Origin: Aliishimia sp963922415
Lineage (GTDB): Bacteria > Pseudomonadota > Alphaproteobacteria > Rhodobacterales > Rhodobacteraceae
Direction of reading: 5' to 3'
Assembly (NCBI GenBank): GCA_963922415.1
Contig: CAWUIP010000191.1
Location: 1 to 5,810 of the forward strand
DNA length: 5,810 bases
Of this stretch, positions 1 to 5,477 are shown in pieces; position 1 is the first letter of the stretch; every line of letters starts with the position of its first letter. A program made the translations under genes and the position numbers. The notes beneath the pieces were generated by a model that was not told the DNA's origin, made no database searches, and saw only the letters and a list, made by a program, of their open reading frames with translations.

Positions 1-1097
1 GGGTGTTCACGCCCGAATTGAGCATTTCCAACGCAGAGCTTGTGGCGGCCTTCAACGCCTATGCCGATAACTGGAATACGACCCATGCCGAGGCAATCGC
101 GGCGGGGGACGTCACAGCGAAAGATCACTCCTCGGAAGAGTTCATCCTAAAGGCCTCGGGTATTGAGCGGCGCTATGTTCTAAACAAGTCTGGCATCCTA
201 GATCCCGACGTGATGCATCCCAGCTTGCCGCAGCGGCGCGACGACGAGCCCAGCGTTATGGCCGAGATGGGCGTTGATGCTGCGCATAAAGCACTGGCCC
301 AGGCCGGGCGCACGCCCCAGGATGTGGATGCGGTGATTTGTGCGGCCTCCAACCACGAACGCGCGTACCCCGCTATCGCCATCGAAATCCAAGAGTTGAT
401 GGGCATCCAAGGCTTTGCCTTCGATATGAATGTCGCCTGCTCCTCGGCCACATTTGGGCTCCAAGCGGCGGTTGATATGGTGCGCGCAGGCTCAATTCGG
501 TCCGCATTGGTCGTGAACCCCGAGATCTGCTCGGCCCATTTGGAGTGGCGCGACCGCGACTGCCATTTCATCTTTGGCGACGTAGCCACGGCAACCTTGG
601 TGGAGCGTCTAGACGACGCGACCGGCGCGCATTTCGAAGTGAAATCCACCCGGTGCGAAACGGCTTTCTCCAACAACATCCGCAACAATAACGGCTTTCT
701 GCGGCGCACGCGGCCAGACGGTTTGGCCGACCGGCGCGATATGCAATTCATGCAAGAGGGTCGCAAAGTCTTTAAAGAAGTGCTGCCGATGGTGTCGCAG
801 CACATTGCCAATCACATGGCCGATGAAGGCGTTGAGACGGACGCGCTGAAACGGCTTTGGCTGCACCAGGCCAACAAGTCGATGAACGACTTCATCGGCA
901 AAAAGGTCCTGGGCCGTACGCCAGAGCCCGGCGAGCAGCCCAACATCTTGCAAGACTACGCCAACACGTCCTCAGCCGGGTCGATCATCGCGTTCTCGCA
1001 GTATTCTGACGATCTTGCAGACGGGGATATGGGGCTGATCTGTTCGTTCGGCGCGGGATATTCCGTGGGGTCTGTCCTGGTCGAACGGCACGTATAG
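1..1097 (+). CDS. Beta-ketoacyl-ACP synthase III-like protein (FabH family), 5' partial
   Basis: Thiolase-fold condensing enzyme of the FabH/KAS III family, which joins an acyl-CoA primer to malonyl-ACP by decarboxylative Claisen condensation in the cytoplasm. The Cys-His-Asn triad is visible. Counting the valine codon at position 3 as residue 1, they are Cys146 in DMNVACSSATFG, His288 in WLHQANKSM and Asn321 in YANTSSAGS. The C-terminal glycine-rich CSFGAGYSVGSVLVE strand is also typical. The gene is cut on the left: the first bases read GVFTPELSISN, which normally follows an N-terminal beta strand ending in GTG, so the GTG at position 3 is an internal valine. At 365 residues or more it is longer than E. 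coli FabH (317). It therefore belongs to the extended KAS III-like group, some of which use medium-chain acyl-CoA primers. No other fatty-acid synthesis gene is next to it, so a secondary role is likely. Family call sure; substrate unknown. Confidence 0.9.
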   Translation, partial: VFTPELSISNAELVAAFNAYADNWNTTHAEAIAAGDVTAKDHSSEEFILKASGIERRYVLNKSGILDPDVMHPSLPQRRDDEPSVMAEMGVDAAHKALAQAGRTPQDVDAVICAASNHERAYPAIAIEIQELMGIQGFAFDMNVACSSATFGLQAAVDMVRAGSIRSALVVNPEICSAHLEWRDRDCHFIFGDVATATLVERLDDATGAHFEVKSTRCETAFSNNIRNNNGFLRRTRPDGLADRRDMQFMQEGRKVFKEVLPMVSQHIANHMADEGVETDALKRLWLHQANKSMNDFIGKKVLGRTPEPGEQPNILQDYANTSSAGSIIAFSQYSDDLADGDMGLICSFGAGYSVGSVLVERHV

Positions 1098-1140
1098 AGG
1101 TTTCACACGCCCGTTTCGTCAATGTGTTAGCCTATTCACC

Positions 1141-1146
1141 GAAAGG
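1141..1146 (+). promoter_or_regulatory. Ribosome binding site of the methyltransferase gene
   Basis: GAAAGG lies 8 bases before the ATG at 1155 and supports that start codon. The 57-base gap after the upstream synthase shows no convincing terminator, so the two plus-strand genes may share a transcript. Confidence 0.5.
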
Positions 1147-1154
1147 TTGGCACA

Positions 1155-1883
1155 ATGCACGACGACGGCCACTTCGGCGCCGAGATTGCGGCGGTCTATG
1201 ATGATGATATCCACGCGTTTGATCCGTCGCGGGTCAAAGCAACGGTCGATTGCCTTGAGGCACTGGCAGGCGGTCAAAGGGCGCTGGAATTCGCAATCGG
1301 CACGGGACGCATCGCGCTGCCCCTAAAGGCGCGGGGCATAGATGTCAGTGGGATCGAACTTTCCCGCGCGATGATCGAAAAGCTGCGCGAGAAAGAGCGC
1401 GGCGCGCCGATGGAGATCGAGGTTGGCGATATGGCAACGACGCGCGTGCCCGGCGCGTTCGGTCTTGTTTACCTCGTGTTCAACACCATCAACAACCTCA
1501 CCACACAAGCCGCACAGATCGCATGTTTTGCGAATGCAGCGGCGCATCTAGAACCCGGCGGGCGCTTTGTGATCGAGGTGCAGGTGCCGCCGCTGCAACG
1601 CTTGCCCCCAGGTGAAACACTCTTGGCCTTCGACCGGTCCGACGGGCATTGGGGCATCGACGAGATTGATGTCGTCACGCAGCGCTTCACCTCTCACCAC
1701 GTGATGTTCGAGGGCGGCGGCCCGCAAAGGACGTCGCTGCCGATGCGCTATGTTTGGCCTTCGGAACTCGACCTGATGGCGCAGATGGCCGGATTGCATC
1801 CGGAGCACCGTTGGGCTGATTGGGACCAAACGCCCTTTACGGCCACGTCCGACAAACACGTGTCCGTCTGGCGCAAAGCCTAG
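1155..1883 (+). CDS. Class I SAM-dependent methyltransferase
   Basis: A 242-residue Rossmann-fold methyltransferase of unknown substrate. Motif I, LEFAIGTGR (residues 44-52), is the SAM-binding glycine loop. It is followed by the acidic residue at the end of strand 2 (Glu68 in GIELS), which usually holds the ribose hydroxyls. GDM (91-93) is the adenine-contact region, and LVYLVFNTINNL (104-115) is the strand 4 region. LEPGGRFVIEV (132-142) is the typical post-motif III segment seen in Methyltransf_25/11-type enzymes. The C-terminal part, with MRYVWPSELDLMAQMAGL and then WDQTPFTATSDKHVSVWR, matches the small-molecule methyltransferases common in alphaproteobacteria and actinobacteria. It starts at ATG with a GAAAGG ribosome site and follows the ketosynthase by 57 bases. 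The neighbour does not identify the substrate. Family call is secure, specific function is not. Confidence 0.88.
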   Translation: MHDDGHFGAEIAAVYDDDIHAFDPSRVKATVDCLEALAGGQRALEFAIGTGRIALPLKARGIDVSGIELSRAMIEKLREKERGAPMEIEVGDMATTRVPGAFGLVYLVFNTINNLTTQAAQIACFANAAAHLEPGGRFVIEVQVPPLQRLPPGETLLAFDRSDGHWGIDEIDVVTQRFTSHHVMFEGGGPQRTSLPMRYVWPSELDLMAQMAGLHPEHRWADWDQTPFTATSDKHVSVWRKA

Positions 1884-1933
1884 CGCACTTTGGTGGCGGT
1901 CCCGAATGCCTCGATCTCAACTGCCGTCCTCTG
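1880..1933 (-). pseudogene. Possible 3' remnant of a Rid (YjgF/YER057c)-like gene
   Basis: Read on the minus strand, this stretch encodes a tail ending VEIEAFGTATKVR, then a TAG that overlaps the methyltransferase stop codon on the other strand. VEIEA near the C-terminus is characteristic of Rid/YjgF-family proteins. Upstream (higher coordinates) the frame runs into low-G+C sequence that does not look like the family and meets a stop at 1976-1978. The likely reading is that a minus-strand gene once ran in the same direction as arsH and lost all but its last 15 or so codons. The match is short, so coincidence is possible. Confidence 0.3.
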
Positions 1934-2111
1934 AACTTTCGTCGGTCGAAAAATAGACGCGAAAAACGCGCCCCATTAGAGACAATGCAGTAACAGCGCC
2001 TACCCCAACTGCTGTTGGAGACGAAAAAAATTCAACGCGCCAAGCGGCGAATATCAATAACAATGCTATTGCTGCGAGTACGGCGTCTCTTTTTAACCTA
2101 TTTGTTTTCAC
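1917..2111 (-). CDS. Hypothetical small two-helix membrane protein
   Basis: A 64-codon frame on the minus strand, starting at GTG (2111). A basic N-terminus (KTNRLKR) is followed by a hydrophobic segment at about residues 9-24 (AVLAAIALLLIFAAW). A second, Gly/Ala/Val-rich segment lies at about 33-47, and the tail is acidic (STDESSEDGS). This is a credible layout for a small inner-membrane protein with two helices. Codons are rich in A/T at the third position, unlike the flanking genes. The start is doubtful: no clear Shine-Dalgarno precedes the GTG, and the frame stays open upstream to a stop at 2220-2222 without any ATG, GTG or TTG. It may therefore be a fragment of a longer membrane protein. 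I do not recognise the family. Its 3' end overlaps the possible Rid-like tail in another frame, so both cannot be intact genes. Confidence 0.35.
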   Translation of the reverse strand: MKTNRLKRDAVLAAIALLLIFAAWRVEFFSSPTAVGVGAVTALSLMGRVFRVYFSTDESSEDGS

Positions 2112-2236
2112 AGCGAAAATTCGAAACCCAATCGGAAGTTCAAAAGCAATTGGTGGAACCGTGACGAGACTTAGCCGCGAAGTAAAGCAGCTCAGTGAAT
2201 GCTTGAAGCAAAGAAACGTCTACTGCTCGACTCCAC

Positions 2237-2277
2237 GCGGCAATCACCATTCGGAGACGCTTGGGTGATTTAACCGC
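2237..2277. repeat. Imperfect inverted repeat with 15-base loop
   Basis: Arms GCGG-c-AATCACC (2237-2248) and GGTGATT-taa-CCGC (2264-2277) pair over 11 bases, with a small bulge. It could fold as a hairpin in RNA from either strand. It is the first of three inverted repeats within 115 bases in the low-G+C island. No T-run follows on the plus strand, so it is not a standard terminator. Confidence 0.45.
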
Positions 2278-2287
2278 CCCCAGACCG

Positions 2288-2302
2288 CTTCGATGCGCGA
2301 AG
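2288..2302. repeat. Short inverted repeat CTTCG-ATGCG-CGAAG
   Basis: A 5-base-pair stem with a 5-base loop, directly after the 2237-2277 inverted repeat. On its own it is weak and could arise by chance. It is listed because it lies between two longer inverted repeats. Confidence 0.3.
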
Positions 2303-2330
2303 GTGGGTTTGTATGGATCCACAATGGAGA

Positions 2331-2351
2331 ACGGCCATGTCGGTAGGCCGT
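2331..2351. repeat. G+C-rich hairpin ACGGCC / GGCCGT
   Basis: Perfect 6-base arms (2331-2336 and 2346-2351) around a 9-base loop. It lies 46-66 bases past the arsH stop, as read on the minus strand, where TTCTCC follows the stem. It could weakly end or stabilise the arsH transcript, but there is no proper U-tract. It may instead belong to the structured low-G+C island. Confidence 0.35.
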
Positions 2352-2396
2352 CAAATATCAATGCCCTCAAAAAGCAAGCGCCAGACTTAACGTTTG

Positions 2397-3110
2397 TTAG
2401 GAACGTGACACCCGCTCATGCACCTCTTGGACACTTTCGACCCGCTCAGAGTAGCGGTCGACCAGGTAGTCTTTGCGCCCGCGCACCATCCAGGTGAACT
2501 TCACCAACTCTTCCATGACATCAACGATGCGGCGGTAAAACGCGCTTTCGGGCAGGCGTCCGTCTTTGAACTCAAGCCAGGCTTTGGGTATGGAGGACTG
2601 ATTTGGGATCGTCACCATGCGCATCCAGCGGCCCAAGATACGCATCTGGTTTACCGCGTTGAAGCTTTGCGAACCGCCCGACACTTGCATCACAGCCAGC
2701 GTTTTTCCTTGCGTGGGCCGGATACCGCCCTTGTAGGACAGCGGCAGCCAGTCGATCTGCGTCTTCATCACGCCGGTCATCGCACCATGCCGCTCTGGGC
2801 TGGACCAGACCATGCCTTCCGACCACGTGGCCAGCTCGCGCAGCTCCGCCACTTTGGGGTGATCCCCGTCCGCGCCGTCATCCACCAGCGGCAGACCATG
2901 GGGATCGAACATGCGGGTTTCGCATCCCAGAACCTCAAGAATGCGCGCGGACTCCTCGGCCGCAAACCTGGAATAACTACTTTCGCGCAAGGAACCATAC
3001 AGCAACAAAATGCGCGGCGGGTGCCCCGGGTCGTCTGGGGCCTTCAGATAGTCAACATCAATCGGGGTCAGCGCCTCTGCGACAAGCGCAGGCAGGTCGG
3101 TCTTAGCCAC
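2397..3110 (-). CDS. arsH: ArsH, NADPH-dependent FMN reductase of organoarsenical resistance
   Basis: A 237-residue flavodoxin-fold reductase. LLYGSLRESSYSR (about 36-48) is the FMN phosphate-binding loop in its ArsH-specific form. WSSPERHGAMTGVMKTQIDWLPL (about 102-124), the GGSQSFNAVNQMRILGRWMRM stretch (145-165) and IPNQSS (168-173) are further ArsH hallmarks. Characterised ArsH proteins oxidise trivalent methyl- and aryl-arsenicals with NADPH and can also reduce quinones, azo dyes or iron and produce H2O2. It acts in the cytoplasm. The start is GTG at 3110 with GGAAGAAGAG just upstream. This start overlaps the last 8 bases of the preceding HTH-protein gene, so the two are probably translationally coupled. 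No arsR, arsB/acr3 or arsC is in the window, so a general redox-stress role is possible. Length is normal for the family. A low-G+C island begins directly after its stop. Confidence 0.92.
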   Translation of the reverse strand: MAKTDLPALVAEALTPIDVDYLKAPDDPGHPPRILLLYGSLRESSYSRFAAEESARILEVLGCETRMFDPHGLPLVDDGADGDHPKVAELRELATWSEGMVWSSPERHGAMTGVMKTQIDWLPLSYKGGIRPTQGKTLAVMQVSGGSQSFNAVNQMRILGRWMRMVTIPNQSSIPKAWLEFKDGRLPESAFYRRIVDVMEELVKFTWMVRGRKDYLVDRYSERVESVQEVHERVSRS

Positions 3111-3567
3111 TCTCTTCTTCCAGGTGCAGTTTCATGTCGATCAGCACCTGTTGCAAAAGCACGGTCTCTTTCAAGAGCCTTTTGGATTCGTTGACCGAAA
3201 TCACGCCATCTTCGATAGACTGCTGATATTCGCTCATTAACATCGCAAAGCGCTGGCTGAGCGCGATCACATCGGCGTTCACACCGCCTTTGCGCTCTTC
3301 GTTTGGATTGCGGTCGTCATAACTCAGCGAAATCCCTTTGAGTTCCGCCAAGGCAGAGGTCACGTGCGGATAGCTTGCGGCTTCTTCGAGCCGGGCGACA
3401 GCGTCGACCGGCATGAAGCGATCCGCATGTTCGGGATTGTCAGAGTAGTACCGGCCAAGTGTCGCCTTTGACTTACCGGTCAGTTCACAGGCCGGTTCAA
3501 CGCCGACATCCTTCACCAACGCTTCAGTATGCTTCTTGAGATAGCTCCCAATCGCCAAATTCGCCAT
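3103..3567 (-). CDS. Helix-turn-helix-like regulatory protein of unknown function
   Basis: A 154-residue soluble protein with no signal peptide or membrane segment. The N-terminal part (about residues 16-42, with the key stretch ELTGKSKATLGRYYS) reads as a helix-turn-helix unit, with GKSKATLGRY as likely recognition helix. The middle (50-80) is helical and ends in a conserved-looking ALAELKGISLSYD. After a charged linker, residues 98-150 form long helices rich in Leu/Gln/Glu, suited to dimerisation. I recognise it as similar to hypothetical proteins common in Rhodobacterales, but know no assigned function; it is not ArsR-like and lacks an arsenic-binding cysteine pair. The start is ATG at 3567 with weak G-rich sites (GGAG, GGCAGG) upstream. 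It overlaps arsH by 8 bases, so it probably sits in the arsH operon. A 14-base palindrome 27 bases upstream of the start may be its own operator. Confidence 0.75.
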   Translation of the reverse strand: MANLAIGSYLKKHTEALVKDVGVEPACELTGKSKATLGRYYSDNPEHADRFMPVDAVARLEEAASYPHVTSALAELKGISLSYDDRNPNEERKGGVNADVIALSQRFAMLMSEYQQSIEDGVISVNESKRLLKETVLLQQVLIDMKLHLEEESG

Positions 3568-3593
3568 GCGCCTGCCCGTCTCCGTCCGATGAT

Positions 3594-3607
3594 CCCGAAA
3601 TTTCGGG
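3594..3607. promoter_or_regulatory. 14-base perfect palindrome CCCGAAATTTCGGG, candidate operator
   Basis: A perfect 7+7 palindrome in the divergent region, ending 27 bases before the ATG of the HTH gene and just downstream of its candidate promoter. A dimeric regulator binding here would block transcription or early elongation of the HTH-arsH unit. The HTH protein itself is the natural candidate, but nothing in the sequence proves it. As RNA it would make a hairpin with almost no loop, so a protein-binding DNA site is likelier. Confidence 0.45.
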
Positions 3608-3632
3608 GAAGTGTCTCAGTCTTTTCCCATTA

Positions 3633-3661
3633 ATCATTTCGAAGACAAATGTCATTTGCAA
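3633..3661 (-). promoter_or_regulatory. Candidate sigma-70-type promoter of the HTH-arsH unit
   Basis: On the minus strand, TTGCAA (3661-3656) and AATGAT (3638-3633) are separated by exactly 17 bases, each matching 4 of 6 consensus positions. Transcription would begin near 3626, leaving a leader of about 60 bases that contains the 3594-3607 palindrome. The block is clearly A+T richer than its surroundings, as expected of a promoter. Matches are modest. Confidence 0.3.
3646..3658. repeat. Inverted repeat CAAATG-T-CATTTG
   Basis: Perfect 6-base arms around one central base, overlapping the TTTGCAAA palindrome at 3655-3662. It covers the spacer and -35 part of the candidate minus-strand promoter, so it is a plausible protein-binding site controlling one or both divergent transcripts. 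Confidence 0.4.
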
Positions 3662-3666
3662 AACAT

Positions 3667-3682
3667 CGCGCAGGCCTGCGCG
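3667..3682. promoter_or_regulatory. 16-base perfect palindrome CGCGCAGGCCTGCGCG
   Basis: A perfect 8+8 palindrome, all G+C except the A/T pair at 3672/3677. It lies 9 bases upstream of the AGGAG ribosome site at 3692-3696 on the plus strand. It could be a binding site for a dimeric regulator or, in mRNA, a strong stem close to the ribosome site. It is distinct in sequence from the A+T-centred palindromes to its left. Confidence 0.4.
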
Positions 3683-3691
3683 TGACGCGAC

Positions 3692-3703
3692 AGGAGCTAA
3701 ATG
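3692..3703 (+). promoter_or_regulatory. Strong ribosome binding site and ATG upstream of and in frame with tdk
   Basis: AGGAG (3692-3696) is followed 4 bases later by ATG (3701). The frame runs uninterrupted for 84 codons into the thymidine kinase reading frame. The usual kinase start at 3953 has no good ribosome site. So either tdk is translated from 3701 with an unusual N-terminal extension, or this is a leader whose translation leads into tdk. Confidence 0.4.
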
Positions 3704-3952
3704 CGGCAGTCCGAGGCGTTTGGGTGGGACTTGGTGATCACGCCACATGGCGAACACTGCGTCCCGCGGTCAAGTCGGAGGTTCGGCATGCGCATCCCTG
3801 TGGCAGTTGCGCCACCGCCTGCTGACCCCGATGACCGCAATTTCGCAGCGGCGACGCGAACGGTCCAAATCACTCACGGAAGACATCAAGTTCCACCCAT
3901 TTCTGGCACCGCCGCCTTGAGGCCACCGGAGCGAGACAGTATCAGCGCGCGC

Positions 3953-4546
3953 ATGGCCAAGCTCTACTTTCACTACTCCACAATGAATGCCGGCAAATCG
4001 ACCGTACTGCTGCAGGCTGCGCACAACTACCGCGAACGCGGGATGGAGCCCTATCTGGTGATCGCCGATTTCGATGACCGCGGCGGCAAAGGGCGCATCG
4101 CTTCGCGGATCGGCATTCATGCAGAGGCTGATGTCTTTGGCCCCACCACTGATATGTTCGCGCTGCTGGAAACCCGGCTGGCGCAGGGGGCGGTGGCGTG
4201 CGTCTTTGTGGACGAGGCGCAGTTTCTGAGCGAAGCGCAGGTTTGGCAATTGGCCCGCGCGGTGGACGATTTGGGCGTGCCTGTTATGTGCTACGGGCTG
4301 CGCGTTGACTTCAGGGGCAAGCTCTTTCCCGGCTCTGCCGCGCTTTTGGCCCTCGCCGACGAGATGCGCGAGGTGCGCACGATCTGCCATTGCGGAAAGA
4401 AAGCCACGATGGTGATCCGCCAGGCCGAAGACGGCACGGTTTTACGCGACGGCGCGCAAGTCCAAATCGGCGGGAATGAGACCTATGTGTCGCTGTGCCG
4501 TGTGCACTGGCGTGAGGCGGTCGGGGACCGCGCCAGCGAAGACTAG
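3953..4546 (+). CDS. tdk: Thymidine kinase (type II)
   Basis: Phosphorylates thymidine or deoxyuridine with ATP in the pyrimidine salvage pathway, in the cytoplasm. From the ATG at 3953 the protein is 197 residues, close to E. coli Tdk (205), and begins MAKLYFHYSTMNAGKS, closely parallel to it. The P-loop is STMNAGKS (9-16), the catalytic base is Glu88 in VFVDEAQF, and the lasso and substrate region is YGLRVDFRGKLFPGS (114-128). The zinc-binding cysteines are in TICHCGKK (Cys145, Cys147), with Cys182 and His185 in LCRVH. IGGNETYVSLCR near the end is also conserved. All key residues are present, so the enzyme should be active. The start is chosen by homology, although GGAG lies about 21 bases away and is too distant to help. 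An in-frame ATG with a strong ribosome site at 3701 would give a 281-residue form. It converges on tyrA with one base between the stops. Confidence 0.93.
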   Translation: MAKLYFHYSTMNAGKSTVLLQAAHNYRERGMEPYLVIADFDDRGGKGRIASRIGIHAEADVFGPTTDMFALLETRLAQGAVACVFVDEAQFLSEAQVWQLARAVDDLGVPVMCYGLRVDFRGKLFPGSAALLALADEMREVRTICHCGKKATMVIRQAEDGTVLRDGAQVQIGGNETYVSLCRVHWREAVGDRASED

Positions 4547-4547
4547 A

Positions 4548-5477
4548 TCATTCCTTCAAAGCGGGGTCCGTTGAACGACCAAAATTCGGCGCCGCCGTGT
4601 CTTGCCCGGCTTCGATAATCCCGCGTCGGATGGCACGGGTCCGGGTGAAGTAGTTGTGCAATAGATCGCCATCCCCCGTGCGGATCGCCCGTTGCAGCGC
4701 AAAAAGCTCCTCTGTAAAGCGGCCCAAGATCTCTAGCGTGGCATCCTTGTTCGTCAGAAACACATCCCGCCACATGGTGGGATCCGAGGCTGCGATGCGG
4801 GTGAAATCACGAAACCCAGCGGCGGAATATTTGATGACTTCGCTGTCCGTCACGCGGCGCAAATCATCGGCGACACCCACCATCGTGTAGGCGATAAGGT
4901 GCGGCGCGTGCGATGTCACTGCGAGCACCAAATCATGCCGGTCGGGGTCCATTTCATCCACGTTAGAGCCGAGCCCCCGCCAAAACGCGCGCAACCGGTC
5001 GACGGCCGCGCGGTCTGTGCCCGGCTCTGGGGCAACCAGGCACCAGCGATTGTCAAAAAGCTCTGCGAACCCGGACTCAGGCCCCGAATGCTCGGTTCCG
5101 GCAAGCGGGTGGGCTGGTACAAAATGCACGCCCTCGGGGATATGCGGTGCAACTTGGTCGATCACGTCGCGCTTGACCGAGCCGACATCTGTGACCGTGG
5201 TCCCCGGTGCCAGAACCGGTGCGATCTCTTGTGCAACGCGGCCCATCACGCCCACGGGCACCGCCAAGACGACCAGATCCGCGCCCTCTGCAGCCTCGAC
5301 CACACTGTCATAGACTGTGTCGCAGAACCCCAGGCGCCGGACCGTGTCACGGGTTTCTGGTGATCGCGCGTAGCCAGTGATTTCACCGGCCAGCCCTGCG
5401 CGTTTCATGCCCCAGGCCATAGACCCTGCGATCAGGCCGAGGCCGATCAAGCAAACGCGGTTGTAGATCACTGTCAT
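4548..5477 (-). CDS. tyrA: Prephenate/arogenate (cyclohexadienyl) dehydrogenase
   Basis: Oxidative decarboxylation of prephenate or arogenate in tyrosine synthesis, using NAD(P)+. It has 309 residues from the ATG at 5477. The N-terminal Rossmann domain has CLIGLGLIAGSMA (9-21, the GxGxxxG nucleotide loop), and LVVLAVPVG (68-76) and VTDVGSVK (95-102) follow. The catalytic region has PAHPLAGTEHSG (121-132, His123) with FDNRWCL (141-147). The C-terminal helical domain has SHAPHLIAY (189-197, His190 and His193) and FRDFTRIAASDPTMWRDVFLTN (222-243). There is no fused chorismate mutase or ACT domain, as expected for a short monofunctional form. ATG at 5477 is preferred over the GTG at 5492 because it overlaps the hisC stop as ATGA, a common coupling arrangement. 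Whether prephenate or arogenate is preferred cannot be told from the sequence. Confidence 0.93.
   Translation of the reverse strand: MTVIYNRVCLIGLGLIAGSMAWGMKRAGLAGEITGYARSPETRDTVRRLGFCDTVYDSVVEAAEGADLVVLAVPVGVMGRVAQEIAPVLAPGTTVTDVGSVKRDVIDQVAPHIPEGVHFVPAHPLAGTEHSGPESGFAELFDNRWCLVAPEPGTDRAAVDRLRAFWRGLGSNVDEMDPDRHDLVLAVTSHAPHLIAYTMVGVADDLRRVTDSEVIKYSAAGFRDFTRIAASDPTMWRDVFLTNKDATLEILGRFTEELFALQRAIRTGDGDLLHNYFTRTRAIRRGIIEAGQDTAAPNFGRSTDPALKE

Larger units (their letters stand above)
1884..2396. other. Low-G+C island of about 510 bases between converging genes
   Basis: By hand count, 60-base blocks here run from about 40 to 58% G+C (mean near 48%), against about 67% in a block of the methyltransferase gene. 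It lies between the stop codons of the methyltransferase (1883) and arsH (2397). It holds the possible Rid-like tail, a candidate small membrane protein (1917-2111, minus) and a group of inverted repeats at 2237-2351. Another minus-strand frame is open from 2415 to about 2140 (about 90 codons; only start TTG at 2370) and includes TWPFSIVDPYKPTFAHR. It does not resemble a known family to me, and I do not call it a gene. The likely origin is a transferred segment or a worn insertion element. No terminal repeats or target duplications were found. Confidence 0.55.

Noticed and set aside
173..811. Long minus-strand open frame opposite the ketosynthase
   Set aside because: It lies wholly antisense to a gene with a clear catalytic triad, and its translation has no domain pattern; high-G+C DNA gives such shadows.
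2376..2404. ACTTAAC and GTTAGGA resembling integron attC core boxes
   Set aside because: The boxes are only 4 bases apart and in the wrong arrangement. No partner half site lies at a suitable distance, and no integrase or gene cassette is nearby.
2418..3194. 258-codon plus-strand open frame opposite arsH
   Set aside because: Antisense to arsH, which has unmistakable family motifs. The translation is rich in His/Arg/Gln, typical of a shadow frame.
3720..3830. GGTTCGGCATGC region that briefly suggested a tRNA T-arm or small RNA
   Set aside because: No matching acceptor stem, anticodon arm or CCA-proximal pairing could be drawn, and no SRP or 6S RNA signature is present.
3770..4390. 206-codon minus-strand open frame opposite tdk
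   Set aside because: Antisense to conserved thymidine kinase motifs and without any recognisable domain.
4899..5363. Plus-strand open frame of 154 codons opposite tyrA
   Set aside because: Fully inside tyrA on the other strand; composition (Cys, His, Arg rich) is that of a shadow.
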